From positions 264,717 through 301,048 of the forward strand of contig JAKLDN010000005.1 in the NCBI GenBank assembly GCA_022703505.1: a stretch of DNA of 36,332 nucleotides. The letters run 5' to 3'. The notes below the pieces were generated by a model. The model was not told the origin of the DNA. It was given only the letters and a program-made list of their open reading frames with translations, and made no database searches. This stretch comes from Spirochaetota bacterium. Its GTDB lineage: Bacteria; Spirochaetota; Spirochaetia; Treponematales; UBA12059. Each line of letters begins with the position of its first letter. Position 1 is the first letter of the stretch. The position numbers and the translations under genes are program-made. Shown one piece after another: positions 23,100 to 32,591 of the stretch.

Positions 23100-25697
23100 T
23101 CACAGGTTTTTCGCCTTGACCCGTTCCAGGGCCCACAGCACGTACTTGCGCACCCTCGGATTCGGGTCCGCCTCCAGCTCCGCCAGGAGGGAGGCTCCCT
23201 CGGGACCCGCCAGCCTCTCCAGGGCCCGGGTCACGGCCACCCGCACCTCGGGATCGGGATCCCGGGCCGCCAGGACGATGCCCCGGAAGGCTTGCAGGCT
23301 TCCCACGTTGGACAGGGCGGCGGCCGCGTCCCGGCGGACCTTGGGATCCCGGTGCTTGAGCTCCAGGATCCGGGCCTCCACGTAACCCCGGGATTCCAGG
23401 ACCTGGACGATGTAGGGCTTGAGGGAGGCGATGTCCTCCTCCAGGAGGGCCGCCATCGTCCGCTCCCCCGTCTCGCCCATGCGGCGGAAGGCCTCGGAAA
23501 GGAGGGTCTTGAGGTCACCCGTGGCGTCCTTGAACCTCTCCACCAGGCGCTCCAGGTCGCGCTTGGACACCCGCGCCGCCAGGGCCTTGAAGATCTCCTC
23601 CCGGTGCCCTTCCTTCTCGCCCAGGATGTCCGCCAGAAGGTCCAGGCTGCCGACGTCATCCGCCCGGCCCAGGCCCTCGATCAGGGAGCGCTTGACGTCG
23701 TCCACCTCGTTGGGGTCGTCCAGCACGGAGCGGAGGCCCTGCAGGACCGCGGCCCCTCCCTCCATGGCCAGGGCCGCGGACGCGGCGAAGCGGACCCGCT
23801 CCACGGGATCCCGCAGGAGGTCGAGCCCCCCGGACGCCAGGGCCTTGCCCTCGTGGAAGCCCGCCAGGGCCCGTGCGGCCGCCACCCGGATGTCCGGGTC
23901 CGCGTCCCGGAGGGCCGCCTTGACGTCCGCCAGGAAGGCCTTGGATCCCGCGGCGGGCAGGGCGGCAATGACCGCCGCCCGGGTCGGGGCGTCCGCCCCG
24001 TCCAGGATCACCCGGGCCTTCCGCTCGAAGGCCTTCATGTCCGCCCCCGCCAGCACCGGGGCGAAGTCGGAAATCTCGTCCGCGTCCAGGAGGGGAAGGG
24101 ACTCCAGGGCCCGCTGGAGGGCCCCGGTCAGCTTCAGCTCCCCGATCAGGTAGAGGGCGTCCTTCCGGACCACCCGGGGCAGGGAGACGCGGTCCGCCCT
24201 CACCAGGGACAGGGCCAGGGGAACCACCTGCTCCCGGGGCTGGCCCAGGAGGGCCGCCCGCAGCTGGGCCCGGAGTTCGAAGGTCGGATCCAGGAAGAGG
24301 CCCTGCAGGGCCGGGAACACGCAGGGACCCTGGTTGCCCTCCAGGGACATGAGGATATTGGAGGCCAGTTCCGGCTGGCCCCTCCGGGCGTTCAGCTCGC
24401 CCACCACGAGCTCGCAGGCGTCCTCGCCGCCCCGAGCCCGGGAAGCCGCCAGGACGAGGTCGTAGATGCCCAGACGTTCCGGAGTATAGGGGGGCATGCC
24501 CATCCGGGAGAACCATCTCTTGGCGAGGGTCGCGATGTGCTTCCGGTCCCCGGCCCGGGCCAGGATACGGGCGGCCAGGTGGAAGGCCCCGTCGCCCTCG
24601 ATGGTCTCGACCTTGGAAAGGAAGCCGGTCACCTGGAGTTCCGCCGCGGCGTCCAGGAGCCGGAACCGGCGCTCCAGCTCCACGGCGTCCCCGAGCTCCG
24701 CGGTCTCCAGGACCCGGGCCAGGGCCCCGCCCGCCTGGAGGCACTCGGCGGCCGCGAGCCGTTCCTCCGGGGAGTCCGCTTCCAGGTACTTGAAGGCTAT
24801 CCCCTCGTCCGAGGGATCCGCGGGATCCAGGAGCTCCAGGAAATGGAGGACCTGCTCGGGACCCAGGGAGCCCGGATCCGGGGAATAGAGGTCCGCGAAG
24901 TCCTTCCGGATCCGCGCCCGGGCGGCTTTCCGCACCTCCAGCACGGAATCGGACACGAGCAGCCCGTACAGCCCCTCGTAGAACCCCTTCCGGTCCGGGT
25001 CCGTCCAGGATTCGACGATCAGGCGGCGGACCAGGGGATGGGGATCCGCCAGGCAGGAGCGGAGGCTCCGGGCGGTCCGCTCCTCGCCGTCCCCCAGGAG
25101 GATCCGGACCGCGAAGACCCGGACCGCCCACTCGGGATCGCCCAGGAGCTCCCGCACCTCGTCCAGGCGTTCCGCCAGAAGGGCACGTGCCTTCGGGCCG
25201 TCGAAGTCCCGGCCCGGGCCCGACAGGGCGATCCTGCGCAGGGCGAAGGCCCCCGCGTCCGTCCCCGTCCACTCCAGGAGCTGCCGGCCCAGGGCTTCCC
25301 TGCGGAGGGCCGCCCGGAAACACGCGAAGAGACCCGTGTCCGGCAGGAATTCCAGGACCCGGGACATCGTGCCGCGGCCGCCCCCGGACTCCAGGGCGGA
25401 CATCCACCGCTCCCCGTAGCCCAGGGTCGCGGGCAGCCGGGGGAAGGGGCCGGGATTCCCCCGGAAGCCCCCGCGGGCGCGCCGGATCACGTACCGTTCC
25501 CGGAGCGCGAGGGTTCCCGGAGAAAGCCTGCGGCCGCCCAGGGCCGCGGGGTCCAGGGCCGCGGTCCGCACGAAGCGGCGGAACCTGGCCTGGGCGGAGA
25601 GGATCAGGACCGCGGCCGCGGCTACGGCGGCCGCGATTCCCGCCGCGATCCAGGTTCCCGTGGATATCCCTGCCAGGAAACCGACGATACGTTCCAT
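23100..25697 (-). CDS. Membrane-anchored HEAT-repeat protein
   Basis: The protein has 865 residues. One membrane helix lies at about 14-34, followed by a basic RFRRFVR segment, so the bulk should be cytoplasmic. The rest is alpha-helical with HEAT-type repeats, clearest at the C-terminus (DPDPEVRVAVTRALERL, DPNPRVRKYVLWALERV) and again around residues 590-640 (DADPDIRVAAARALAGF). These repeats usually form scaffolds that bind other proteins. There is no enzymatic motif that I can see. GGAGG precedes ATG 25697, 16 bp after the stop of the cyclase gene. Position between a cyclase and a secreted WHy protein suggests one functional unit, which is inference. Confidence 0.88.
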   Translation of the reverse strand: MERIVGFLAGISTGTWIAAGIAAAVAAAAVLILSAQARFRRFVRTAALDPAALGGRRLSPGTLALRERYVIRRARGGFRGNPGPFPRLPATLGYGERWMSALESGGGRGTMSRVLEFLPDTGLFACFRAALRREALGRQLLEWTGTDAGAFALRRIALSGPGRDFDGPKARALLAERLDEVRELLGDPEWAVRVFAVRILLGDGEERTARSLRSCLADPHPLVRRLIVESWTDPDRKGFYEGLYGLLVSDSVLEVRKAARARIRKDFADLYSPDPGSLGPEQVLHFLELLDPADPSDEGIAFKYLEADSPEERLAAAECLQAGGALARVLETAELGDAVELERRFRLLDAAAELQVTGFLSKVETIEGDGAFHLAARILARAGDRKHIATLAKRWFSRMGMPPYTPERLGIYDLVLAASRARGGEDACELVVGELNARRGQPELASNILMSLEGNQGPCVFPALQGLFLDPTFELRAQLRAALLGQPREQVVPLALSLVRADRVSLPRVVRKDALYLIGELKLTGALQRALESLPLLDADEISDFAPVLAGADMKAFERKARVILDGADAPTRAAVIAALPAAGSKAFLADVKAALRDADPDIRVAAARALAGFHEGKALASGGLDLLRDPVERVRFAASAALAMEGGAAVLQGLRSVLDDPNEVDDVKRSLIEGLGRADDVGSLDLLADILGEKEGHREEIFKALAARVSKRDLERLVERFKDATGDLKTLLSEAFRRMGETGERTMAALLEEDIASLKPYIVQVLESRGYVEARILELKHRDPKVRRDAAAALSNVGSLQAFRGIVLAARDPDPEVRVAVTRALERLAGPEGASLLAELEADPNPRVRKYVLWALERVKAKNL

Positions 25698-25713
25698 GCT
25701 GTACCTCCGGACT

Positions 25714-27357
25714 CTAGCGGCGTTTTACGGCCCTGTAGATATGGATGGGTTCGACCTTGCCCTTGACCTTGACGGGTTCCCGCTCCTCCAGCTGGAAGGC
25801 GCTTCCCAGGAGACCGCGGGTGTCCTCGGTGATGATCACCTCCCCCGCCTTGGCCACGCCCTCCAGGCGGGCCGCCACGTTCACCGTGTCCCCGATCACG
25901 GAATAGTTCATCCTCCGGGAGGAGCCCAGGTTGCCGGCCACCAGGTACCCGGTGTGCATGCCGATGCCCACCCGTAGGTGCTCGGCGTCCCCCCGGAAGA
26001 AGGTACGCTTCGGGTCCTCGATCAGCTTCTGGATCTCCAGGGCGCAGGTGACGGCGTTCACCGCGTCCTCGGCCTCGCTGGTCATGGGCACCCCCCAGGC
26101 GGCCATGATGCAGTCCCCGATGAACTTGTCGATGAAGCCCTTGTACTGGAGGACCACCTCCACGGCCTGGGAAAAATAGTCGTTCAGCACTTCCACGATG
26201 TATTCCGGGGTGCGGCCCTCGGAGAAGGAGGTGTAGCCCCGGATGTCCGCGAAGAAGACCGTGGCCTTCTTGCCCGCGCCCCCGAGCCGTACCTGGTCCG
26301 GGGATTCCATGAGGTGCTGGACCACCTCGCTGGAGAGGTAGCGGCTGAACATGTCCTTGATGGCCCGTCGCTCCTCGACCACGACGTTCATCCGCTCCTT
26401 GAGGGCCCGTTCCCGGCTCTGGTCCGTGAAGAGGAGGGTGAGCCCGTCGTGCCGGTCGGACCGTTTCCCGCGGATGGGGGAGAGGTTCAGGGAGAAGTCC
26501 AGATCCCCCCGGGCTCCCGCCGCGATCCCCTCGACCCCCAGGATGGTGGATCCCTTGGAGAGGGTCTCCTCCACGGTACGGAGGATCTTGGCGTCCACGC
26601 GGGTACCCAGCAGGTCGTTCAGGGGCCGGCCCACGTCCTCCTCGGAGAGTCCGAAGGCCCGGGCGGCCTCCTCGTTGAAGTACCGGACCGAGCCGTCCCG
26701 CTCGGTGGTCACGAGGAGATTCGTCATGGAGGAGAAGACGCTCTCCTGGTAGCGTTCCAGGGATTCTATGACGGCGACGTGCTCCTTGAGCTCCTGGAAA
26801 AGCCGGGAGCTCCGGAGCATCCCCGCGGCCAGGGCGCAGAAGGATCCCAGGAAGTTCAGCCGGATCCGGTCATAGTGGTTTTCGGTCCGGGCGTTCACGA
26901 ACAGGATCCCGACGGCGGCCTTGGGCACCGCCACGGGCAGGGCCATGCCCGAGGCCATCTCCGGGTGCAGGAGTATGCCCTCCAGGGCGCAGGGGCGGCG
27001 GCGGTTCAGGACCGCGGCTTCCCCGCAGTCTTCCAGAAACGAGAGCGCCTCCCCGGATCGGGCCAGGGAGGCGGGCACGGACCAGGGACCCCGCTTGTAG
27101 GAGAGCCGGAGGGGAGTCTTGGGGTCCCGGGGATCGCCGGTGTAGAGATAGAGGGCGGCCAGGTCGGACCGGGTGATGTCGCAGGCCTGCTCGACCAGGA
27201 TGGACTCGAGCTCCCCGAAATCCGTCCCGGAGGAGAGGAGGGCGGAGGCCCGGGAGAGCTCGTCGAAGGCCGTGCGTCCGGAGCCCCGGCTTCCCGCTTC
27301 CCCGGGAACCGGGACCGTCGGACTCTTCCGTTTTCGGATCGCGGACTGGATGCCCAT
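25714..27357 (-). CDS. Class III adenylate cyclase with GAF and PAS domains
   Basis: The protein has 547 residues. A GAF-type domain spans about 45-185, a PAS domain about 200-315, a short helical signalling linker follows, and the class III cyclase domain covers about 362-540. The metal-binding Asp371 (FFADIRGYT) and Asp415 (FIGDCIM) are present. Lys411 and Asp490 (GDTVNVAARLE) are the adenine-specifying pair, and Asn493 and Arg497 are the transition-state residues, so an active ATP-specific cyclase is expected. No membrane helix is visible, so sensing should be cytoplasmic. ATG 27357 has AGGGGG upstream; an in-frame TTG six codons earlier is less likely. The gene follows jag and precedes the HEAT-repeat gene by 16 bp. 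Confidence 0.92.
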   Translation of the reverse strand: MGIQSAIRKRKSPTVPVPGEAGSRGSGRTAFDELSRASALLSSGTDFGELESILVEQACDITRSDLAALYLYTGDPRDPKTPLRLSYKRGPWSVPASLARSGEALSFLEDCGEAAVLNRRRPCALEGILLHPEMASGMALPVAVPKAAVGILFVNARTENHYDRIRLNFLGSFCALAAGMLRSSRLFQELKEHVAVIESLERYQESVFSSMTNLLVTTERDGSVRYFNEEAARAFGLSEEDVGRPLNDLLGTRVDAKILRTVEETLSKGSTILGVEGIAAGARGDLDFSLNLSPIRGKRSDRHDGLTLLFTDQSRERALKERMNVVVEERRAIKDMFSRYLSSEVVQHLMESPDQVRLGGAGKKATVFFADIRGYTSFSEGRTPEYIVEVLNDYFSQAVEVVLQYKGFIDKFIGDCIMAAWGVPMTSEAEDAVNAVTCALEIQKLIEDPKRTFFRGDAEHLRVGIGMHTGYLVAGNLGSSRRMNYSVIGDTVNVAARLEGVAKAGEVIITEDTRGLLGSAFQLEEREPVKVKGKVEPIHIYRAVKRR

Positions 27358-27466
27358 CGGAATCCCCCTAACCAAGCCGAAGGAGGGCGGATTCCGTACG
27401 ACTGTCCCGCCCCTCGGCGTAATGGTAACGCAGGTTCGGGAGAAATTCGAGCCTACCGACCCCGAA

Positions 27467-28267
27467 TCAGCGTTTGGCTCCCTTCCAGAGAACCCGGACC
27501 TGCTTATAGAGGCCCTCGCCTTCGCTCTTGGTCTCCACGTCCACGATGTCGTTCAGGGTGGTGTGGATGATGCGCCGCTCGAAGGGGTTCATCGGTTCCA
27601 GGAGCAGGGAGCCCCGGGACCGGCGGACCTTTTCCGCGGACTCGTAGGCCAGCTTGACAAGGGCTTCCTCCCGCCGGATGCGGTAGTTCTCGGAATCGAT
27701 GACGATCCGGAGATCCTCCCGCCCCAGACGGCCGCCGTAGACGTTGACCAGGAGCTGGAGGGCGTCCAGGTTCTTGCCCTTCTTGCCGATCAGGATCGAG
27801 GCGTGCTCGCTGTCCAGCCGGACCCCCAGCTTCTTGTCCTCCCGGAAGAGGACAGACACCTCGCAGGCGTAGCCCATCTTCTCCACGGTGGTCTTCACGA
27901 ACTCCAGGACCTTGGCCTCGAACTCGTCGGCCCCCGCGGGATCCGTCGCCGCGGCCCGGGGCGCCGCCGTGCGGGGCTCCTCGGCGCGTTCCTCGCCGCG
28001 GTCGCGGCGTCCGCCGCGGCCTTCCCGGTCGTACCGGGGCTCGGGGATCGGCCGGCCCGCGGCCTGGGCGGCCGCGGCCTCCGAGATCGGCGCCGGGCGG
28101 GCGTTGGAATGGACGTGGATCCGGAGCCGGACCTTGCCCTTCTTGAAGAGTCCGCCGGACTGGGTTTCCAGAATTTCGACGTCGAACTCGTCCCGGGCCA
28201 GGCCGAGTTCCGCGGCGGCCACGTCGATCGCTTCCTTCTCGGTCCTTCCCTCGAATTCGTACACCAT
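27467..28267 (-). CDS. jag: Jag/KhpB-type RNA-binding protein
   Basis: The protein has 266 residues in the standard order: Jag-N domain (1-50, ending with GGLFKKGKVRLRI), a long Arg/Glu/Ala-rich linker (~55-110), a KH domain with IGKKGKNLDALQ (~160-172) and an R3H domain with NPFERRIIHTTL near residue 228. Jag/KhpB binds RNA, with KhpA as partner in Gram-positives, and is linked to envelope growth. GGGGAGG lies before ATG 28267, and the gene starts 4 bp after the yidC stop. The rpmH-rnpA-yidD-yidC-jag order is the conserved one. The usual following genes mnmE and rsmG are not here. Confidence 0.94.
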   Translation of the reverse strand: MVYEFEGRTEKEAIDVAAAELGLARDEFDVEILETQSGGLFKKGKVRLRIHVHSNARPAPISEAAAAQAAGRPIPEPRYDREGRGGRRDRGEERAEEPRTAAPRAAATDPAGADEFEAKVLEFVKTTVEKMGYACEVSVLFREDKKLGVRLDSEHASILIGKKGKNLDALQLLVNVYGGRLGREDLRIVIDSENYRIRREEALVKLAYESAEKVRRSRGSLLLEPMNPFERRIIHTTLNDIVDVETKSEGEGLYKQVRVLWKGAKR

Positions 28268-28271
28268 GATC

Positions 28272-30110
28272 CTACCTCCCCTTGCCCTTCCGGCCCTTGA
28301 CCGGGGCGATGACGGGGGCGGGAGCGGCGGCCGCCGCGGCCAGCTTCTTCTGGTGGATCATCCGGTTGATGACCGCCTGCTGGCCGATGGTGAGGACGTT
28401 GGATACGATCCAGTAGACCAGGAGACCGGAGGGAACGTCGTACAGGATGAAGAAGAACATGATCGGCATGCCGTACATCATGATCTTCATCTGGCTGGCG
28501 CTCTGCCCGCCCGACTGGGGCTGCTGGGTGAACTTCCCGTACAACAGCTGGCTGGCCACGTAGATGATGGGAAGGCCCCGGATGGCGCTCATCTTCCAGA
28601 TCACCAGGTTGATCGGCTCGGCGAACTTGAAGATCGCCTCGGGCTGGGAGAGGTCGGAGATCCAGCCCGCGATGAAGCTGGCTCCCCGCAGGTCGAAGTG
28701 GTTGTTGAACAGGTTGTACATGGCGATGAAGATGGGGAACTGGATCAGCAGGGGCAGGCAGCCCGACATCGGGTTGTAGCCCTCCCGCTTGTAGAACTCC
28801 GCCATCTCCTGGTTCATCTTCTGGGGGTTGTTCTTGTACTTGGCCTGGATCTCCTGGATCTTGGGCTGGAGCTCCTGCATGCGGGCCGTGCCCTGGGAGC
28901 CCTTGGCCGTGATCGGGTACATCAGGACCTTGGTCAGGATGGTCAGGAGGATGATCGCGATCCCGTAGTTCGGGATCAGGCCGTGGAAGAAGTTCAGGCC
29001 CACCTTGAGGATGGCCTCCAGCCAGCCCAGGACGTTGCCCCCCTCCATGACCTCCTCCAGCTTGTCCCCGGTGCGGCCGAAGGCGTTCTTGGAGGAGTCG
29101 TCGTAGCGCACCAGCTCCCGGGAGGATTTGGGCCCGAAGTAGATATGGAAGATGTCCGTCTGCCGGCTGGCCTTGACGACGGGCCGGGAGAAGGCCAGGG
29201 AAGACAGGTCCGTCTTGCCGTTCTCCTGGTGGTTCCGGTAGGTGGTCGTGTACGGAGTGGCGTCGGGCAGGACGATCAGGGTGAAGTACTTGCCCGCCAC
29301 GGCGCTCCAGGCGGCCCGGCGGTCCGTGGTTTCCACGCCGCCCTTGGGGTTGATGTTCTTCTTCTTGCCGTTTTCCAGGGCCGCGAACTTGCGGAAGTCC
29401 GCGTAGCGTCCGCCCTCGTGGATCGTCGGTCCGATCCGGGGACCGTAGCCCAGGGTGTAGGCGAAACCGTCCGTAGTCAGGGGCAGGACGTCGTTCACCG
29501 AGTTCTCCAGGACGATCTCCAGGCGGAACATGTACTCCCCGGGGACGAAGGTGAAGCGCTTCCGGAGGGTGAAGGGGTCGGTTCCCCCGGCTGCGGGCAG
29601 GAAGGTCCTCCAGAACTCCACGGTCCGGTCGTCGATCCGGCGGAAGTTCATGAGCTCCCGGAGGGGCGGGGCGTTGGGCCCGCCCAGGGCCAGGGCGAAG
29701 GCCTGGGCCTCCCCCCGGGGGGCGTCGATCAGCTCGACGACCCCGTCCTTGTCGGCGTGCTCGGGCAGCCGCAGGGAGACGAGCTCTCCTCCCCGGTTCG
29801 TGAACACCGCCTCCATCACGTCGGTCTTGACGGTGTAGGTCGCCTCCGCGGAGGGAGCCTCGAACTCCGCGGCCGCGAGTACGGGAGCGGCGGCGCCGGG
29901 CGTCGGAAGCCCCGGGGAGACGGCGGCCGGTGCGGTCGCGGGCTGGGCGGCGGCCGGCTGGGTCGCCGCGGGCGGGGCCGCGGGGGCGGGCTGGGTGGGC
30001 CAGAACTTCTGCTGGATCCAGGTCCCTCCCGCCATCACGAGGACGGACAGGACGATGGCCAGGATGGTCTTGGAATCGAACGCCTTGTCGGATCGGGTTT
30101 CGTTCATCAT
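28272..30110 (-). CDS. yidC: Membrane protein insertase YidC
   Basis: The protein has 612 residues. One N-terminal membrane helix (about 17-35) is followed by a Pro/Ala-rich linker, a large beta-rich periplasmic domain (about 80-350) and the conserved insertase core with the remaining helices (about 365-590, including [12 protein letters not shown] and a basic C-terminal tail). It inserts and folds inner-membrane proteins, alone or with SecYEG. The large periplasmic domain is a diderm feature. The start is ATG 30110 or the adjoining ATG 30107; both overlap the yidD stop in ATGATGA, so translation is coupled and no separate ribosome binding site is needed. Confidence 0.95.
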   Translation of the reverse strand: MMNETRSDKAFDSKTILAIVLSVLVMAGGTWIQQKFWPTQPAPAAPPAATQPAAAQPATAPAAVSPGLPTPGAAAPVLAAAEFEAPSAEATYTVKTDVMEAVFTNRGGELVSLRLPEHADKDGVVELIDAPRGEAQAFALALGGPNAPPLRELMNFRRIDDRTVEFWRTFLPAAGGTDPFTLRKRFTFVPGEYMFRLEIVLENSVNDVLPLTTDGFAYTLGYGPRIGPTIHEGGRYADFRKFAALENGKKKNINPKGGVETTDRRAAWSAVAGKYFTLIVLPDATPYTTTYRNHQENGKTDLSSLAFSRPVVKASRQTDIFHIYFGPKSSRELVRYDDSSKNAFGRTGDKLEEVMEGGNVLGWLEAILKVGLNFFHGLIPNYGIAIILLTILTKVLMYPITAKGSQGTARMQELQPKIQEIQAKYKNNPQKMNQEMAEFYKREGYNPMSGCLPLLIQFPIFIAMYNLFNNHFDLRGASFIAGWISDLSQPEAIFKFAEPINLVIWKMSAIRGLPIIYVASQLLYGKFTQQPQSGGQSASQMKIMMYGMPIMFFFILYDVPSGLLVYWIVSNVLTIGQQAVINRMIHQKKLAAAAAAPAPVIAPVKGRKGKGR

Positions 30111-30328
30111 GGTACTGGGTCAAAGCCTCCGGGGTTCATGGGGTGACAGCGCAGGATCCGGCGTACCGCCAATCCGGTCCCCTTCCAGGGACCGTGCTTG
30201 CGTACGGCTTCCAGCGCGTATTCCGAACAGGTGGGATAGAAGCGGCAGGACGGCGGTTTGAGCGGAGAGATGACGGCCCGGTAGAACCGGATGAGGCCGA
30301 TCAAGACCGCCGAGAGGAGAGCTCGCAT
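30107..30328 (-). CDS. yidD: Membrane protein insertion efficiency factor YidD
   Basis: The protein has 73 residues, the usual size. An amphipathic N-terminal helix is followed by the family signature [14 protein letters not shown] and the C-terminal NPGGFDPVP. It assists YidC-dependent insertion at the inner membrane. It overlaps the rnpA 3' end by 28 bp and its stop codon overlaps the yidC start, so the three are translated as a coupled set. Confidence 0.95.
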   Translation of the reverse strand: MRALLSAVLIGLIRFYRAVISPLKPPSCRFYPTCSEYALEAVRKHGPWKGTGLAVRRILRCHPMNPGGFDPVP

Positions 30329-30699
30329 GATCCCCCGGGCATAGCGCCCGCCAGGCGGAGCACCCGCTCCACCTGACCCGATCGTGTTTCGAAGGAATCG
30401 GTGCCGGGGTACAGGACGAAGACCAGGTCGCGGCCCGGGGCGACTCCGGATTTCACGAGGCGGTAGGCCTCGGAAGCCAGGCGCCGGGCCCGGTTGCGCA
30501 GGACCGCGTTCCCGTACTTTCGCACGGGAACGAAGAGGGCCCGGACGGCGGCCGTTCCGTTCGGAACGACGTGGAGGCGCATGCCCCTCACCGAGTACCG
30601 GGTTCCCTGCTTGAAAGCCCTGTCTATGTCCGATCGTTCGCGCAGGCGTTCGCGCTTCCGGAAGGTACAGCGCCGCGCCCTGCCGGCATCGTTCCCCAC
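30301..30699 (-). CDS. rnpA: Ribonuclease P protein component
   Basis: The protein has 132 residues. The start is GTG 30699, 4 bp after the rpmH stop. It has the N-terminal basic motif [13 protein letters not shown] and the RNR signature [13 protein letters not shown] at about 68-80. It binds the catalytic RNA of RNase P and helps process the 5' ends of tRNA precursors. The last ~10 residues overlap yidD. The RNA subunit gene is not in the window. Confidence 0.94.
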   Translation of the reverse strand: MGNDAGRARRCTFRKRERLRERSDIDRAFKQGTRYSVRGMRLHVVPNGTAAVRALFVPVRKYGNAVLRNRARRLASEAYRLVKSGVAPGRDLVFVLYPGTDSFETRSGQVERVLRLAGAMPGGSCELSSRRS

Positions 30700-30703
30700 G
30701 GGA

Positions 30704-30859
30704 TCAGTACTTCTTGCCTTCGTCGGAAATGGTCAGCTTGATGCGCCCCTTGGCCCGGCGGCGCTTGAGGACGAGGCGGCCGCCCACGGTCTTCATGCGG
30801 GCCCGGAAGCCGAACTTGCGGACCCGGCGGGTCCGGCTGGGCTGGTACGTGCGTTTCAT
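30704..30859 (-). CDS. rpmH: 50S ribosomal protein L34
   Basis: The protein has 51 residues. It begins [19 protein letters not shown] and continues with [18 protein letters not shown], which is the L34 pattern. The C-terminal TISDEGKKY extends slightly beyond the common 44-46 residues. AAGGAG lies upstream of ATG 30859. It is the first gene of the rpmH-rnpA-yidD-yidC-jag operon and has a strong promoter at 30949-30977. Confidence 0.96.
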   Translation of the reverse strand: MKRTYQPSRTRRVRKFGFRARMKTVGGRLVLKRRRAKGRIKLTISDEGKKY

Positions 30860-30948
30860 GGCGAACTGCTCCTTGCTATTGGCAGGCTTTCCGGGGGAGC
30901 TTCGGCTCCAGGCCGGACCGCCTTCGGATTCTCGGTATAAGCTTGGGG

Positions 30949-30977
30949 ATTATACGGGTTTCGGCTCCCTTGGTCAA
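30949..30977 (-). promoter_or_regulatory. Strong promoter of the rpmH operon
   Basis: On the minus strand TTGACC (30977-30972) is followed after exactly 17 bp by a perfect TATAAT (30954-30949). It lies in the gap between the DUF721 stop and rpmH, about 90 bp before the rpmH ATG. Confidence 0.8.
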
Positions 30978-30988
30978 CGGACCGCGCT

Positions 30989-31522
30989 TCACCGGCCTTC
31001 GTAGGCGTCCCGGAGGCCCGAAAGGGCTTTCCGAAGCGCCTCATCCCCGACGGCCTCCGGATCCAGCCGTAGGGGGGCGGCGGGCGGCGGGCTCTCCGGA
31101 CCCTCGGGATGCCCCGCCACGGTCCCCGGACCCGCATCGTTCCGATCGGCGGGCCGTCCGGTATCTCCGGACGAGCCGCCCCGGCCAGCCCCGTCGGCCG
31201 CACCGGCCGGCCCGGGACCGCCCCGCCGGGCCAGACGGAACTGGAGGGCCCGGACCTCCAGGGACGGGAACCGCTCCTGGATCTCCGTAAGGAGCCGGGC
31301 CTGCCGGAACTGGAGGAGCTGGATCCACCCCGGATGGTCGACCTCCACGGTGACCACGTGGTTCTCCAGGTCCGCGATCCGGGAATGGGGAGCCGCCCGG
31401 TCCCCCGCCAGGGCGGGCCAGGCTCCCGTGACCTTGGCCCAGGTCCCCGCGGCTTCCGCGGCCTTCGGGGAGATCAGGGCGGAGATGAGCTCAGCGGCGG
31501 TCCTTATCCGAGAGTCGTCCAT
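30989..31522 (-). CDS. DUF721 / DciA-like protein
   Basis: The protein has 177 residues. The first ~95 residues form the DUF721 domain, with VTGAWPALAGDRAAPHSRIADLENHVVTVEVDHPGWIQLLQF as its recognisable core region spread over residues 31-73. DciA members of this family help load the replicative helicase in many bacteria without DnaC. A Gly/Pro/Ala-rich linker (about 98-145) leads to a short C-terminal helix. The start lies 32 bp inside recF in another frame, so the two are translationally coupled. Placement directly after recF in the dnaA-dnaN-recF run supports a replication role; function as DciA is inference. Confidence 0.88.
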   Translation of the reverse strand: MDDSRIRTAAELISALISPKAAEAAGTWAKVTGAWPALAGDRAAPHSRIADLENHVVTVEVDHPGWIQLLQFRQARLLTEIQERFPSLEVRALQFRLARRGGPGPAGAADGAGRGGSSGDTGRPADRNDAGPGTVAGHPEGPESPPPAAPLRLDPEAVGDEALRKALSGLRDAYEGR

Positions 31523-32582
31523 CGTCCACCCAGTATACCATCGTGGAATCGTCCGCGTAGTCCCCGTAGGGTTCCCCGGGAAGGAAGGTGAAGAAAGCCT
31601 GCCCGTGGGGCGGAAGGCCCTCCATGAACCGCCGGCGCTTTTCCGGGTCCAACTCCAGCAGGACGTCGTCCAACAGGAGAAGGGGCTTCCTCCCGGTCCG
31701 CTCCGCGCAGAACCCCGCTTGGGCGCCGCGCAGGGTCAGGGCCAGGAGGCGCAGCTGTCCCGTGGACGCGAAGGCGGCGAAATCCCCCCCCTCCCGGGTG
31801 AACCGGAACCGGTCCCGGTGCGGTCCCGAGAGGGTCACCCCCAGGGCCAGCTCGTCCCGTCGCCGCGCACGGAGAGCCGCGACGACCTCCTCCGGACCGG
31901 TTCCCGGCTTCCAGGAGGGCCGGTATTCCAGACCCACCCGGATCCCCAGCCGAGCCACCGCCTCGTAGCGCTCGGCGAACACCGGGTCGAAGAGCCCCAG
32001 GATCTCCGCGCGCCGATCCCGGAGGACCGTTCCGTACTCGGCCAGCTGCTCGTCCAGCACCTCCAGGACGTCCAGCCTGCCGTCCTTGAGGGACTGGTTC
32101 CTCATCCGAAGGACCTTGCGGTAGGCCCGGAGGCTGTCCAGGTAACCCGGGGACACGAGGCTGGCGGTCTGGTCCAGGAAGAAGCGGCGGCGCTCGGGCT
32201 CCCCCTGGGCGAAGTCCATGTCCGAGGGGCAGAAAACCACCGCGGGGTTGCGCTCGATCATGGCCTTGCGGTCCGGAACGGCCTTCCCGTCCAGGGCCGC
32301 GGCCTTTCGACCGGCCCGGAAGCTCACCGTGACCCGGGAGGGGGGGTCCTCGGAGCCGGCCCGGGTGTCCGCGGCCAGGGACCACTCCTCCTGGCCGTGC
32401 CGGGCCGCCTCCGCGTCCGTCGCCCCCCGGAAGGAAGCCCCGTAACAGAGGCTGTAGACCGCGTCCAGGAAGTTGGTCTTGCCCTGGCCGTTGTCGCCCA
32501 CCAGGAAGACCCGGCGGGCGCCGACGCCCGTGGAGGCGTCGGCCAGGTTACGGAAGCGGAGGGTGGTGACGGTCTCGAACAT
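31491..32582 (-). CDS. recF: DNA replication and repair protein RecF
   Basis: The protein has 363 residues. Walker A is GDNGQGKTN at 29-37, the ABC-type signature region lies in ASTGQLRLLALTLRGA, and Walker B is LLLLDDVLLELD. RecF is an SMC-like ATPase that helps load RecA at gaps through RecO and RecR. It starts 9 bp after the dnaN stop and overlaps the DUF721 gene by 32 bp. The order dnaA-dnaN-recF is the ancestral bacterial one. Confidence 0.95.
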   Translation of the reverse strand: MFETVTTLRFRNLADASTGVGARRVFLVGDNGQGKTNFLDAVYSLCYGASFRGATDAEAARHGQEEWSLAADTRAGSEDPPSRVTVSFRAGRKAAALDGKAVPDRKAMIERNPAVVFCPSDMDFAQGEPERRRFFLDQTASLVSPGYLDSLRAYRKVLRMRNQSLKDGRLDVLEVLDEQLAEYGTVLRDRRAEILGLFDPVFAERYEAVARLGIRVGLEYRPSWKPGTGPEEVVAALRARRRDELALGVTLSGPHRDRFRFTREGGDFAAFASTGQLRLLALTLRGAQAGFCAERTGRKPLLLLDDVLLELDPEKRRRFMEGLPPHGQAFFTFLPGEPYGDYADDSTMVYWVDDGRLSDKDRR

Positions 32583-32591
32583 GCGCCCGGA

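Noticed and set aside
23292-25766. Long plus-strand opening across the HEAT-repeat gene
   Set aside because: It is the complement of a certain gene in GC-rich DNA, has no ribosome binding site and a Gly/Pro/Arg/His-rich composition. The same applies to other long opposite-strand openings, for example 15208-16908, 28141-30146 and 31350-33737.
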